Shown in pieces: positions 8,700 through 17,769 of a stretch of DNA of 64,000 nucleotides. The position numbers were made by a program, and so were the translations under genes. This stretch comes from Candidatus Thiodiazotropha sp. (ex Epidulcina cf. delphinae) (GTDB lineage: Bacteria > Pseudomonadota > Gammaproteobacteria > Chromatiales > Chromatiaceae), in the NCBI GenBank assembly GCA_025656455.1, contig JAHXHS010000003.1, positions 62,001-126,000 on the forward strand. The letters run 5' to 3'. Within the stretch, counting starts at the first letter, position 1; each line of letters opens with the position of its first letter. The notes beneath the pieces were generated by a model. It did no database searches. It was given only the letters and a program-made list of their open reading frames with translations, and was not told the origin of the DNA.

Positions 8700-9188
8700 A
8701 TGCTCCCGGGTGACAGTGAACAGACCGATCGGCGCTGCATGCAACATGCATTGAGATTGGCGCAACAGGCTGAGATCGAGGGCGAGGTGCCGGTCGGCGC
8801 TGTACTGGTGATGCAAGGTGAGGTCATCGGCCAGGGATGGAATCAACCGATCGGCAGGCAGGACCCGACGGCCCATGCGGAGATCATCGCCCTGCGGGAC
8901 GCGGCGACAAGGGTCGGCAACTATCGTCTGCCGGATACCACCCTGTACGTCACCCTCGAGCCCTGTCCGATGTGCGCCGGCGCGATCGTGCATGCCAGGG
9001 TGGCGCGGGTGGTCTTTGCCGCGCCCGATCCCAAGAGCGGCGCTGCAGGCAGCGTGTTTAATTTGTTACCCACGGACGGGAGGTTCAACCATAGGGTAGT
9101 GGTGGATGGGGGTGTGCTGCAGGCGCGCAGCACCGAACTACTGAGAAATTTCTTTCGTCAAAAAAGAATGAACCGGAAACGGGAATAG
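8700..9188 (+). CDS. tadA: tRNA-specific adenosine deaminase
   Basis: Deaminates A34 of tRNA-Arg(ACG) to inosine. The zinc-dependent deaminase signature is complete: HAE in TAHAEIIAL (zinc His and proton-shuttle Glu) and the PCPMCAG pair of zinc cysteines. The family block VPVGAVLV is near residue 30. The 162-residue length is normal. An upstream ATG at 8681 is out of frame, so ATG 8700 is used. It lies just right of the guaA island and 6 bases before pldA. Confidence 0.96.
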   Translation: MLPGDSEQTDRRCMQHALRLAQQAEIEGEVPVGAVLVMQGEVIGQGWNQPIGRQDPTAHAEIIALRDAATRVGNYRLPDTTLYVTLEPCPMCAGAIVHARVARVVFAAPDPKSGAAGSVFNLLPTDGRFNHRVVVDGGVLQARSTELLRNFFRQKRMNRKRE

Positions 9189-9194
9189 AAACCA

Positions 9195-10244
9195 ATGAGT
9201 TGTACTTCTCTATTTCTCCGAAAGACCCTGATGCTGTCGCTGTGCCTGATTCTCCAGCCATCACTGATTCACGCGGACCCGATATCGGAGCAGGAGCGTT
9301 GCCTGTTGCGGCAACTTGAGCAGGCATCCCCGACGACCCGTGTGGGAGAATTGAGGGATCGCTGCACAAAAACGCCCAAACTTCTTCCGCCGGAACCGGG
9401 GTTGGCGGATGAGGCGTCATCGACAGAAGCGGATGAAGAACTCCCGTCGGTGACGGATGGCGAGATCTCCCTGGTGGAACAGCGGATCAATGCCGAGTTG
9501 GAGACCCGTTCCAATCCCTTCGTGCTATCCCCCCACAAGCAGAACTATCTCCTGCTGGCCTCCTACAATGATACCCCCAACTATGAAATCTACAACGAAC
9601 CGGCATCCGATTTCGATCGGTTGGAGATGAAGTTCCAGCTCAGTTTCAAGATGCCGGTGGTCGAAGGCCTTTTCGGCACTCGCTCAGACCTCTATGCGGC
9701 CTATACCAATCTCTCTTTCTGGCAGGCCTACAACCGGGATATCTCCTCCCCTTTTCGCGAAACCGTCCATGAACCCGAGATGTTCCTGGTGGTGCCGAAC
9801 AGTTGGCAACTTCACGGTTGGAGAAACGCCCTGATGCGGTTCGGCGTGGTGCATCAGTCCAATGGTCAGGGCGGGTATCTGTCGCGTAGTTGGAACCGTG
9901 CGTATGCCAATTTCATTTTCGAGAAGCGGAACTTTCTGTTGGGGATCAAACCCTGGTACCGGATACCCGAGGACAACGACGATAACCCGGATATCGATGA
10001 CTATCTTGGTCGCTACGAACTGACGGGACTCTATAAGCGAGGCGATCAGACCTTCAGCCTGTTACTGCGCAACCTGTTCGACGGTGATCGCCGGGATACC
10101 CTTCAGCTCGACTGGAGCTTTCCCCTGCATGGCCGTTGGCGCGGCTATTTTCAGTATTTCCGCGGCTATGGCGAGAGTCTGATCGACTATAACGCAAAGA
10201 GCCATCGCCTGGGTTTTGGTTTACAGTTGACTGATTGGCTTTGA
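9195..10244 (+). CDS. pldA: Outer membrane phospholipase A (OMPLA)
   Basis: 349-residue beta-barrel hydrolase of membrane phospholipids. A signal peptide (cleavage near LIHA-DP, residues about 27-29) is followed by an acidic linker, then the barrel. Catalytic elements of the PldA family are visible: VHQSNGQ (catalytic His and Ser), then SRSWNR with the Asn. The family blocks YTNLSFWQ, NRDISSPFRETVHEPE and GYGESLIDYN are all present. The linker (residues about 40-95) is longer than in enterobacterial PldA. The gene follows tadA after 6 bases and converges with mltF. Confidence 0.93.
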   Translation: MSCTSLFLRKTLMLSLCLILQPSLIHADPISEQERCLLRQLEQASPTTRVGELRDRCTKTPKLLPPEPGLADEASSTEADEELPSVTDGEISLVEQRINAELETRSNPFVLSPHKQNYLLLASYNDTPNYEIYNEPASDFDRLEMKFQLSFKMPVVEGLFGTRSDLYAAYTNLSFWQAYNRDISSPFRETVHEPEMFLVVPNSWQLHGWRNALMRFGVVHQSNGQGGYLSRSWNRAYANFIFEKRNFLLGIKPWYRIPEDNDDNPDIDDYLGRYELTGLYKRGDQTFSLLLRNLFDGDRRDTLQLDWSFPLHGRWRGYFQYFRGYGESLIDYNAKSHRLGFGLQLTDWL

Positions 10245-10247
10245 TTT

Positions 10248-11675
10248 TTATAGTGCTTCCGGAATGATCGAAAAGGCGTGGGGGGTGGTGGTTTCGGACT
10301 GATCAGCCGGTGCTCTCTGGCGCAGTTGCCACTTCAACAACTCATAGTAGGCGCGAATATTATCCACATAGTTGACGGGCTCCTTGCCCCTGGCATAGCC
10401 GCGCTTCAGGCTGGTGTACCACTTTTTGAGGCTCAGTTTCGGTAAATGCTGCTTTACCTCTGCCCATTTGTCCGGGTCGTCACCCAGGTGTTCGGTAAGG
10501 ATGCGGGCATCCTCAAGATGGCCGAATCCGACATTGTATCCCGCCAGGGTCAGCCATAGCTTGTCAGGCTCCGGAATCCGTTCGGGTAAGAGTTTTTCAA
10601 TGAAACGCAGATATTTTGCGCCACCGATAATGCTCTGCCTGGGATCGAGGCGGCTCTCGATCTTCATTTGCTTGGCAGTGGTCAGGGTCAGCATCATGAT
10701 GCCCCTGACGCCGGTGGGTGACTTCGCTTTGGGGTTCCAATGCGACTCCTGATAGCCGATAGCCGCCAGCATGCGCCAGTCTATCCCGGTGATGGTCTCC
10801 GCCTCTTTGAAGAGGGCCTCGTATTTCGGCAGGCGTTTTTCAAAATGCTTGACGAAGGTGCGCAACTCGACGAAGTTGAGCCGGCCGATATGTCCATAGT
10901 GGCGTTCGATCAGTTGTGACAGGGTGCCGTCCTCCCGGATACGGTTGAAGAAATCCTCCATTGCCGAATAGAGACTGGCATCCTCAGCGTGGGCCATGGC
11001 CCAGGCCAGTGGCTGGGGCGGGGTCAGATCGAAACCGACCCGGATATTCGGCATGAAGCGGCGGGTGACGGCAAACTCATTGGAATCGGCAATGGTGTAG
11101 TCGATCTCCCTGTCCTGCACCATTTGCATCAATTCAGCGCTCTCCAGGTCGGAGCGGCTCTTCCAGTTCAGTTCAGGGTACTTTTCCCGCAGACCCTGTA
11201 ATTCTTCTTCATGGCTGCTCCCGGCGAGAACGTGCAGCTCTTTTCCGATCAGATCCTCGACCTTACGGGGTCGTTTCTGACCGCTGCGGTATATGACCTG
11301 TTGAGTGATCTCCTGATACGAGGGGCCAAAACGGATCTCCGATTCCCGTTCCGGTGTGATGGTCAGCCCCGCGGCCGCCAAGTGGGCGTCGCCCTTGATC
11401 ACGGTGGGCAATAGATCGTCAAAACGATTGGGTATGATGAAATGGGCCTTGACGCCGAGTTCCTGGGCAAACAGCTGTACCAGGTCATATTCGAAGCCGG
11501 TCAATCCCTCAGAACCTTCATATAGCGTGGTGCCGCTGTTCCGGGTAACGACTCTCAACTCGCCCGCCGCCTTGATTCGCTCCACCAGGGGCGGCGGGAT
11601 GCTGCAACTGCCGAGCAGCGTGGAGAGGGCCATCAGGCAGACAGTGCACAGCATGAGTAGTGGGTTTGGATGCAT
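10248..11675 (-). CDS. mltF: Membrane-bound lytic murein transglycosylase F
   Basis: Outer-membrane lipoprotein that cleaves peptidoglycan to 1,6-anhydro products. Domains: lipoprotein signal with lipobox LLGSC, a solute-binding family 3 domain (residues about 40-265, from ELRVVTRNSGTTLYEG), then a C-terminal SLT domain with catalytic Glu in AIGYQESHWNP and the GVRGIMMLT motif. About 475 residues, normal for MltF. ATG 11675 is used; the codon before it is TTG. The tadA-mltF neighbourhood is conserved in gammaproteobacteria. Confidence 0.95.
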   Translation of the reverse strand: MHPNPLLMLCTVCLMALSTLLGSCSIPPPLVERIKAAGELRVVTRNSGTTLYEGSEGLTGFEYDLVQLFAQELGVKAHFIIPNRFDDLLPTVIKGDAHLAAAGLTITPERESEIRFGPSYQEITQQVIYRSGQKRPRKVEDLIGKELHVLAGSSHEEELQGLREKYPELNWKSRSDLESAELMQMVQDREIDYTIADSNEFAVTRRFMPNIRVGFDLTPPQPLAWAMAHAEDASLYSAMEDFFNRIREDGTLSQLIERHYGHIGRLNFVELRTFVKHFEKRLPKYEALFKEAETITGIDWRMLAAIGYQESHWNPKAKSPTGVRGIMMLTLTTAKQMKIESRLDPRQSIIGGAKYLRFIEKLLPERIPEPDKLWLTLAGYNVGFGHLEDARILTEHLGDDPDKWAEVKQHLPKLSLKKWYTSLKRGYARGKEPVNYVDNIRAYYELLKWQLRQRAPADQSETTTPHAFSIIPEAL

Positions 11676-11997
11676 CAATCTCTATAGCTTGTTATTACTT
11701 ATTGTTATGACAACTGAAACCACCGCCGGCTCCTCTTGGGGCGCTTCCTGCGTCTTGGGAGCGGGCGAAAATTCGATTCTCGCTGACTCAAAGGCGCGAA
11801 TAAATCTATCCGAAGCCCTAAATCCATACGCTTTAGTATAGAATAGAGCCTCAGCCGTGAAAAACGAATAGCGTATTAATAGGGGAAACCGGTGGCAGTG
11901 GCAATGACTGTCGACAATTAACTGGATTTATAGTACTAACCGACCGTTGCAGGTCTGGATCATGCGATCAGTCTGATACAGTACCAGGGGTTCTTTT
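11676..11997. other. Intergenic region between mltF and tRNA-Ser
   Basis: 322 bases with no supported gene. It must hold the divergent promoters of mltF and the tRNA. I see TCGACA (11911-11916) as a poor -35 candidate for the tRNA but no convincing -10 at the right distance. Confidence 0.4.
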
Positions 11998-12087
11998 GGA
12001 GAGGTGCCGGAGCGGCCGAACGGGCCTGACTCGAAATCAGGTGATCCCTCACGGGGTCCGAGGGTTCAAATCCCTCCCTCTCCGCCA
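11998..12087 (+). tRNA. tRNA-Ser(CGA)
   Basis: 90 bases. The acceptor GGAGAGG pairs with CCTCTCC, followed by discriminator G and an encoded CCA. The anticodon loop CTCGAAA sits on a CCTGA/TCAGG stem, giving anticodon CGA (reads UCG). The long variable arm GATCCCTCACGGGGTC is typical of serine tRNAs, and the T-loop GGTTCAAATCC is normal. Confidence 0.96.
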
Positions 12088-12219
12088 AATCAGTAATAAA
12101 AACAATATATTATAACTTCATAAGCACCCTCGACAGGGTTTTGGCGGGTCGGCGGTGACACGCCATCGCCGGTAAGTGGTGCGGCTGCAGGTCGGTATAG
12201 TCCAACATGGAAACGGGAG

Positions 12220-12498
12220 ATGAGTAAAATCATCGTCTGGCAAAAATTGACATACGAATTCTCGTTTCATTCACAACACGAACTCGGATGGCCGGTCTAT
12301 ATCATCGAGAAAGACAAACGCGGGGTTCGAAAACGCCCGAAGATAAACCTGAAGGGCAAGAGCAGCCAGCAGGCCAAGATCCTTGAAGGCACCTTTGACA
12401 ATAACAAGGTCGGGCAAGAGGCGAAAAAGGTGGTGGTTGCTAACTGGGTTGCCTTCCAAAAACTGGCCAAGGCCTTTTACGAAGGGAACCTCCGATAA
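12220..12498 (+). CDS. Small hypothetical protein
   Basis: 92 residues, lysine-rich and basic, with no recognised domain, signal peptide or membrane segment. GGGAG directly abuts the ATG, which is too close to be an ideal ribosome-binding site. It lies 132 bases behind tRNA-Ser in a stretch of lower coding density, which could be an old insertion. I cannot assign a function and it may not be expressed. Confidence 0.45.
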   Translation: MSKIIVWQKLTYEFSFHSQHELGWPVYIIEKDKRGVRKRPKINLKGKSSQQAKILEGTFDNNKVGQEAKKVVVANWVAFQKLAKAFYEGNLR

Positions 12499-12884
12499 AA
12501 TCATAGGTGATACGATCTATGTCGACAGCTGAAACAGAATATGCCTGTTTAGTGTGGAGTTCTTTTCCACGTTGTTGATCGTGGTTTGGTCACCAGGAGC
12601 CGGTAGGCTCTTCACTGTTTTCACAGGCCTTGTAAATAGAAATTGAACTTGCAGCGCCTCAGATATATAGTGACACGGTACATCAACGGGCTTAGACAGC
12701 ACCACGACTTTTTGGCGGTATCCCACGATTTTGGTAAAGGCTCGTAAAGCGTGTAGCCGAGCAAAATATAAGATTACGTTGCGGGTCCCGGCTGGCCACC
12801 CGAACCTGGGCTTAGGTGACGAAGTTAATCGATGAACATCTGACCAAATAAATTGATCCATGATGACGCGCGCCCGGTTCCTCT
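12499..12884. other. Gene-poor region
   Basis: 386 bases with only a 114-codon reverse-strand frame (12517-12861) lacking a ribosome-binding site and any recognisable domain. I see no RNA gene or repeat here. Confidence 0.4.
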
Positions 12885-14801
12885 TTAAATGACAATGTCT
12901 TTGTCAGTTGGAAGGCTGAAGACAAACGTCGTGCCGAAGTCGTCGTTGCGTTGATACCATATTTTGCCGCCTATTCTTGCCAGCAGCGTTTTAACGAGCG
13001 CCAAGCCGACACCGGCGCCTTCATTGTCATGGTCTACGCGCTTGAACAATTTAAATACGTCAATGTCCGTATCGGGTATTCCTATACCGTTATCGCTGAC
13101 ATAGAACCGAATCTCACTGTTCACCGACTCGGAACCGAGAGAAATTCGTCCTGGTCGTTTTGGGTCCAGGTACTTGATCGCATTGTCAATCAAGTTGGAG
13201 AAAACATGTTCGATGATGAATGTGTCAGTTCGAATAACCGGGAGTTCGTCGATCTCGAATTCAATTCTCAGGGAGCGGTGGTTGAAAACAATCAGAACCT
13301 GGTCCACCAAATGTCTGATATCGACTTCCTCTATCGTTATCGATCTGAAAAGCGCTTTCGAATGATTGAGCATTCCGCCGATAAGCACGTTGGTTTTCGC
13401 AATCGAAATATCAATGAACCGAACAGATTCCGGTATCGTCTCTCTGACACACCGCCTGATTGCTGCGCGGAGCTGACTGGCCAAGACATTATCCTGATCG
13501 GCAATTGCCTCCAGCTCTTTGATCTGTGAGCTAATCAATCCGGCGTGACCCTTGATATTGATCAACGGCGGCTTGAGATCGTGCGTAATGATGTGTGTGT
13601 ATTCTTGCAATTCCTGATTGGCGCGCCAGAGGTCTTGGGTGCGCGCCGTCAACTCGCGACTCATGAAATTGAACCGTTCAGTTAAATGCGCGATTTCACT
13701 GGGTCCTGACACATGAAGCTTTATCGCGCGTTCGCCGCTTGCAGCGAGCTGCTCACTTGCATTCGCAAGCGCCTTAATCGGCGCCGCAATTCTCTGCGAT
13801 CGCTCACGTGCTATTGCCCAAGCGAGGATGCCCAGTCCGATGATCATAGCGAATGTCAGAAATACTCCGGCCCGACTGATCAGCTCGCTTCTCGCGATGT
13901 CATTCTTGAGTAATTCGTTGTGCCGCGATTGCAGTGCGATGATGCTACCCTTGGCCTCGGCGGACAACGGTTCCACTTCGCTTCGTAAAATAAAAAGGGC
14001 CCGGTTCCAGTCGTTGGATCGCCGAGTCTTGATCGTCTCATCGGCAAGATCTTCGTAGACCTGATACTCACGCAAGATCCAATCGAGCAGCCGTTGGGTA
14101 TCCACGTTCTGGCCGATGCGATCCGACAGCCTATTGAGCATATCCAAAACCGAATCGGAACCTTCTCGAAACTCACTGATTTCTGCTATATTGCCGGTTC
14201 GTACGGCTTCACTCAATTGCCGTACGGCCTCGCTGAGATTTTGATGCGTTAGTGCCGTTGCGAGCTGAATATCACTCACATCGCTGACAGCCGAGGAGTT
14301 CCAGTCAAGGCCGATTACTGCGTTCTGAATTTTGTGGTAAATAGGTAGTAGTTCTCGTTCATAGATCATCCGCGCCGGATTGTTTCCTTCGGTCGTGGCG
14401 ATATCTTCTACCCACCATTGCGCCTCCTTCAACTGTTCCATGTTTCGTTTCAGAATCACCAGTTCCGGTAATTCGACGCTTTTAGAATGTGCCTCAAGTT
14501 CAGCGATGGCGGGTTCTATTCGTTCGGACCAGGCAATGTTGCGCTCTTCGATGCGTTGGGGATCGCCTAGTAGAACCCAGGAGCGCAGGTGGGAATTCGA
14601 TGCGTCGATACCATTAACGATTCGGCTCGATGCCATGGCCGAGGGCAAGCGAACGTCTGCAATGGTTGCCAAACGATGCTGGAAATAAGCAATCATGAAT
14701 GCGCAAATGCAAAGCAACATCGCAGAGATTGCGGCGATTTGCAGATGTGAGATGAGTAGCCGTTGGTAGAGGCTGTGCGGCGTACGCGTCGACTGCGTCA
14801 T
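12885..14801 (-). CDS. Sensor histidine kinase, partner of the sigma-54 activator
   Basis: About 638 residues. One N-terminal membrane helix (about 20-42) and a second near 310-330 enclose a large, mostly helical periplasmic region of the four-helix-bundle type. A HAMP segment (AAPIKALANASEQL) follows, then the dimerisation/phosphoacceptor helix with the histidine in ITHDLKPPLINIKGH, and an HATPase with N box NLIDNAIKY, G1 DNGIGIPD and G2 GAGVGLALVK. The kinase phosphoacceptor has the HDLKPPL form seen in phytochrome-like kinases. The start is ATG 14801, which overlaps the stop of the upstream gene as ATGA; a TTG at 14813 is less likely. It is third in the operon RR, DVY-repeat protein, kinase. 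Confidence 0.92.
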   Translation of the reverse strand: MTQSTRTPHSLYQRLLISHLQIAAISAMLLCICAFMIAYFQHRLATIADVRLPSAMASSRIVNGIDASNSHLRSWVLLGDPQRIEERNIAWSERIEPAIAELEAHSKSVELPELVILKRNMEQLKEAQWWVEDIATTEGNNPARMIYERELLPIYHKIQNAVIGLDWNSSAVSDVSDIQLATALTHQNLSEAVRQLSEAVRTGNIAEISEFREGSDSVLDMLNRLSDRIGQNVDTQRLLDWILREYQVYEDLADETIKTRRSNDWNRALFILRSEVEPLSAEAKGSIIALQSRHNELLKNDIARSELISRAGVFLTFAMIIGLGILAWAIARERSQRIAAPIKALANASEQLAASGERAIKLHVSGPSEIAHLTERFNFMSRELTARTQDLWRANQELQEYTHIITHDLKPPLINIKGHAGLISSQIKELEAIADQDNVLASQLRAAIRRCVRETIPESVRFIDISIAKTNVLIGGMLNHSKALFRSITIEEVDIRHLVDQVLIVFNHRSLRIEFEIDELPVIRTDTFIIEHVFSNLIDNAIKYLDPKRPGRISLGSESVNSEIRFYVSDNGIGIPDTDIDVFKLFKRVDHDNEGAGVGLALVKTLLARIGGKIWYQRNDDFGTTFVFSLPTDKDIVI

Positions 14802-15742
14802 GGGCGAAACCAACCGGGATGAGCGGCAGCATGATCGCGCATTGCAATGATCTGAGATTCCAGCCGTCCAGCGCGTTGAAACACATGCGAGGGCAGTCGA
14901 TCGCCTGGGTAATAACTGTCTTTGGGCTTTGCCGCGCCAGGGGTCAAGCCGTGCAGATAGTTCAGCTCCGATACGAGCAGAGATGCAATGTCGTATACGT
15001 CACTGGGGCTGACGTCCTCGCGATCGAACTCGAACTGCTCGATGGTAAGGCATTGTTCGCCAGACAGTTGCATGGTCTCGCGGACAATCATGTAAACACC
15101 GATCAGCTTTCGATAGACATCGAGGGGGGTTTTGCGTCGTGCGATCTCGGGTTCGGCGCCAAGTCGCTCGGATATTTCGACCGACGAGAGAATCGTGGAT
15201 GCCATGCCGACCGCATAAGTGAGCTGTTGGTAAACGTCGGCTGGTGCGAAGTGCCTCTGCAAGAGGTTGTTCAGGTTTCGATTCAGATTAACGATGAGCC
15301 GGTAGACGTCGGTCGGCGTCCGTGTTGCGTCCGAGGGCGATACCGTTGCTGACTCCGGGATCTGCAGCGCTGCCTTGATGCGTCGAAGCAGTTCGAGCGA
15401 CGCATTGACGAGTTGTAATACATCGTCTGGTGAGATTTCCGATACTGAGGATACCTCGACGGGTGAATCGGCGCGTTCGCGCAGTTGCTCAAAAAGTAGC
15501 CGATTGCTCTTCTCGAACAGCGTCTGCGCCTGGAAATAGACTTCACGGGGTTGTGCGCCGGATATGGCGATTTCGGGTCTGTGAATCGGTGGGGCGCCCA
15601 TCTCGAGGCGGATGAGTTCGACTTCCGCGGCGACCACCAAGGCCTGGTGGTAAACGTCGGTTGGCGTTGCCTGTGCGGATGCGGGGTGTGAGATTGCGAC
15701 AGTCAGGAGCGTGATCAAAATAATGTAGGTTTTGACGTTCAT
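14798..15742 (-). CDS. Secreted protein with eight PxDVY repeats
   Basis: 314 residues. A signal peptide ends near ISHPASAQA (residue 25). The mature protein is built from eight repeats beginning with a proline and D/E-V-Y/L/F: TPTDVY (P27), QPREVY (P65), SPDDVL (P105), TPTDVY (P143), APADVY (P167), TPLDVY (P206), SPSDVY (P246), LPSHVF (P284). Spacing is 38-40 residues except one of 24. Each motif starts a predicted amphipathic helix. I know no described function. It is translationally coupled on both sides (4-base overlap with the activator gene upstream and the kinase gene downstream), so it probably works in the periplasm as an accessory sensor for the kinase. Confidence 0.88.
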   Translation of the reverse strand: MNVKTYIILITLLTVAISHPASAQATPTDVYHQALVVAAEVELIRLEMGAPPIHRPEIAISGAQPREVYFQAQTLFEKSNRLLFEQLRERADSPVEVSSVSEISPDDVLQLVNASLELLRRIKAALQIPESATVSPSDATRTPTDVYRLIVNLNRNLNNLLQRHFAPADVYQQLTYAVGMASTILSSVEISERLGAEPEIARRKTPLDVYRKLIGVYMIVRETMQLSGEQCLTIEQFEFDREDVSPSDVYDIASLLVSELNYLHGLTPGAAKPKDSYYPGDRLPSHVFQRAGRLESQIIAMRDHAAAHPGWFRP

Positions 15743-17139
15743 AACGAGTACTTTGGTTTTTCGATGCCGAGTTTTTTCATACGGGATCTCAGGGTATTGG
15801 CGGGCAGCCCGAGTATCTGTGCAGCGCCTCCGTCGCCAGAGATCAAGCCGTCCGTACGCTGTAGAATCCGTACGATATGCCTGCGCTCCATTTCACTCAA
15901 CGTCAGCGCGGTTTCGTCACTTGCCGGGCTGAGCCGCGGTTGTGCGTCTGTCAGCGACGGCAGGTCCCATTTGCGTGTAATGACGCCACGTTCAACGAAG
16001 TTGATTAGCTCACGCACGTTGCCCGGCCACGAATACGATCTCACTCGATCTAACAAGGCATCACTGACATGAGGCGCTTCGATGTTATGCCGTTCACTGG
16101 CGTGGTTGATGAAGTACATGAACAGTAGTTCCAGGTCGGCGCCGCGCCCCCTGAGTGGCGGCATCTCGATCGGAATAACGTTGATTCGATAATAGAGGTC
16201 CTCGCGAAATGTCTTGTTTGCCGTCATCGCTTTCAGGTCCTGATTCGTAGCGGCGATGATACGGACATCGACGTTCTGCGTCGTCGTTCCGCCAACGCGC
16301 TCGAAGGCAGACTCCTGTAATACGCGCAATAGTTTCGGCTGCAGCTCAATCGGAATCTCGCCGATCTCGTCGAGGAACAGGGTACCGCCGTCCGCGGCCT
16401 CGAAACGACCGATATGGGCCTTGATTGCCCCTGTAAATGCTCCTTTCTCATGTCCGAAGAGTTCGCTCTCGACCAGGTTCGCGGGCAAAGCCGCGCAGTT
16501 GACCGTGATGAAGGGCTGATCGGCGCGTGCGCTCACGCGATGGACGATGCGAGCCGCCAATTCCTTGCCGGTGCCTGTCTCACCCAGGATCAGCACTGTT
16601 GCATCGGTCGGCGCCACCTGCCAGATGACGGACATCACGTGCTTGAATGCCCGATCCTGGCCCACCGCGAGATTTTCCGCCGCTTCTTTTTCGAGCGTGG
16701 ACGCGAGATAGCGATTGCGCGCTTCGAGCCGGCCTTGCTCCAGGCGCGCAACCTCGAGGTCGTGTTCGAGCGCTAGCTCCTTGCCAATGCGTTCGATGAT
16801 CGTCGGAACGAGCGTCAGAAAGTTGTTTTCAATGTCTTTGACGATGTAGTCGCGTGCCCCGGCTTTCATTGCTTTTACTGCGAGCGCCTCATCGCCGACG
16901 CCGGTTAACATGACACACGGTAGACCGGGATTCGTGTCCAGTACCTCAATGATCAAATCAAGACCCGTGCCATCGCCGAGATCGTGATCGCAGATCATCA
17001 CCTCCGGTATCGCATCCGCCAGGTTGCGGCGTGCAGCTTGCGCGCCATCGGCGGTCGTGACGTTGTGTCCCTGCGCCCGCAGGTGGGTACTCAGTAGGTT
17101 ACACAGTCCCGGGTCGTCTTCTACGTACAAAATGTTCAT
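15739..17139 (-). CDS. NtrC-family sigma-54-dependent response regulator
   Basis: 466 residues. Receiver domain 1-120 with acidic pair ED(7-8) and phosphoacceptor Asp51 in CDHDLGDG. The AAA+ sigma-54 activation domain (about 160-400) has Walker A GETGTGKE, the GAFTGA loop that contacts sigma-54, Walker [11 protein letters not shown] and the arginine-finger region. The C-terminal Fis-type helix-turn-helix reads [22 protein letters not shown]. It is the first gene of a reverse-strand operon with the DVY-repeat protein and the kinase. The divergent region at 17140-17769 holds a near-consensus sigma-54 promoter, so the metabolic cluster starting at 17770 is its probable target. Confidence 0.95.
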   Translation of the reverse strand: MNILYVEDDPGLCNLLSTHLRAQGHNVTTADGAQAARRNLADAIPEVMICDHDLGDGTGLDLIIEVLDTNPGLPCVMLTGVGDEALAVKAMKAGARDYIVKDIENNFLTLVPTIIERIGKELALEHDLEVARLEQGRLEARNRYLASTLEKEAAENLAVGQDRAFKHVMSVIWQVAPTDATVLILGETGTGKELAARIVHRVSARADQPFITVNCAALPANLVESELFGHEKGAFTGAIKAHIGRFEAADGGTLFLDEIGEIPIELQPKLLRVLQESAFERVGGTTTQNVDVRIIAATNQDLKAMTANKTFREDLYYRINVIPIEMPPLRGRGADLELLFMYFINHASERHNIEAPHVSDALLDRVRSYSWPGNVRELINFVERGVITRKWDLPSLTDAQPRLSPASDETALTLSEMERRHIVRILQRTDGLISGDGGAAQILGLPANTLRSRMKKLGIEKPKYSL

Positions 17140-17304
17140 CGCCGGATCGGAGTTCGCTGCAACAGGCAGGATAATGCTTGATATTGCACAACAAAGTTAG
17201 TGCCAACTCGGCTGTCCATGTTAGCCACCTACTAAGTTACTGAGAGATAGGAGTTTCTTGTCAGGTCACAGAGGCACTTTCGTGCGATCCGTGACGGGAT
17301 GTAT

Positions 17305-17334
17305 ACGAAATGTCATGACATTATGACATATCGT
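17305..17334. promoter_or_regulatory. 30-bp inverted repeat, candidate activator binding site S1
   Basis: Twelve-base arms ACGAAATGTCAT and ATGACATATCGT (11 of 12 complementary) surround the 6-base centre GACATT. Its centre is about 228 bases upstream of the sigma-54 -24 element and about 180 bases from the activator start. A related 30-bp repeat occurs at 26854-26883. Confidence 0.6.
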
Positions 17335-17427
17335 TACATGATTTCGAGCCATGTTGCGTTAGCTGCCCGAATTTGACCGTCGGCAAAGTCGGAGCAGTGA
17401 GGTAAAGCCGGCGATCCACATGGCCGT

Positions 17428-17458
17428 TTTCGTGATGAGAAATCATCGATTCACGAAA
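17428..17458. promoter_or_regulatory. Inverted repeat TTTCGTGA-N15-TCACGAAA, candidate activator site S3
   Basis: Perfect 8-base arms. Its centre (17443) is about 104 bases upstream of the -24 element at 17547, an ordinary enhancer distance. The half-site TCACGAAA resembles the arms of the repeats at 17305 and 26854. Confidence 0.55.
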
Positions 17459-17546
17459 TACTATCCCCTGTCGCGGCACCTAATGTGCGACACATAACCC
17501 ACTTTAGTTATTGAAAAACAAGCATTTCCTCGGAGCTCGAGGAAGT

Positions 17547-17562
17547 TGGCGCAGTCTTTGCT
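17547..17562 (+). promoter_or_regulatory. Sigma-54 promoter of the glycoside hydrolase operon
   Basis: TGGCGCAGTCTTTGCT matches the sigma-54 consensus TGGCACG-N4-TTGCW, with the invariant GG and GC at the correct 10-base separation. It points toward the gene at 17770, leaving a leader of about 195 bases. Confidence 0.75.
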
Positions 17563-17769
17563 GTAAGGCAGGTGTAGCGCGCGGCTCCGAAAATTTGGCT
17601 GACGGACATACGTTTATCGCCGGTTATCCGTGGTTCGGCGACTGGGTCGTGACGTCCCGCACCTGGCGCACGGCTGTTTTGCGCAAGCCTGGAGTATCTC
17701 CGAAACGCTGCGATTCTGGACGGAGCTCGGTAACCGGTCCGACGACGCCAACCACAAAAGGAAGAGAGG

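Noticed and set aside
11356..11841. 161-codon forward frame
   Set aside because: Starts inside mltF in antisense and runs into the mltF upstream region; no support.
11998..12087. tRNA-Ser as an island attachment site
   Set aside because: No second copy of the tRNA 3' end was found in the window and no integrase is near.
12517..12861. 114-codon reverse-strand frame
   Set aside because: No ribosome-binding site, no domain and no coding-like composition; kept only as gene-poor sequence.
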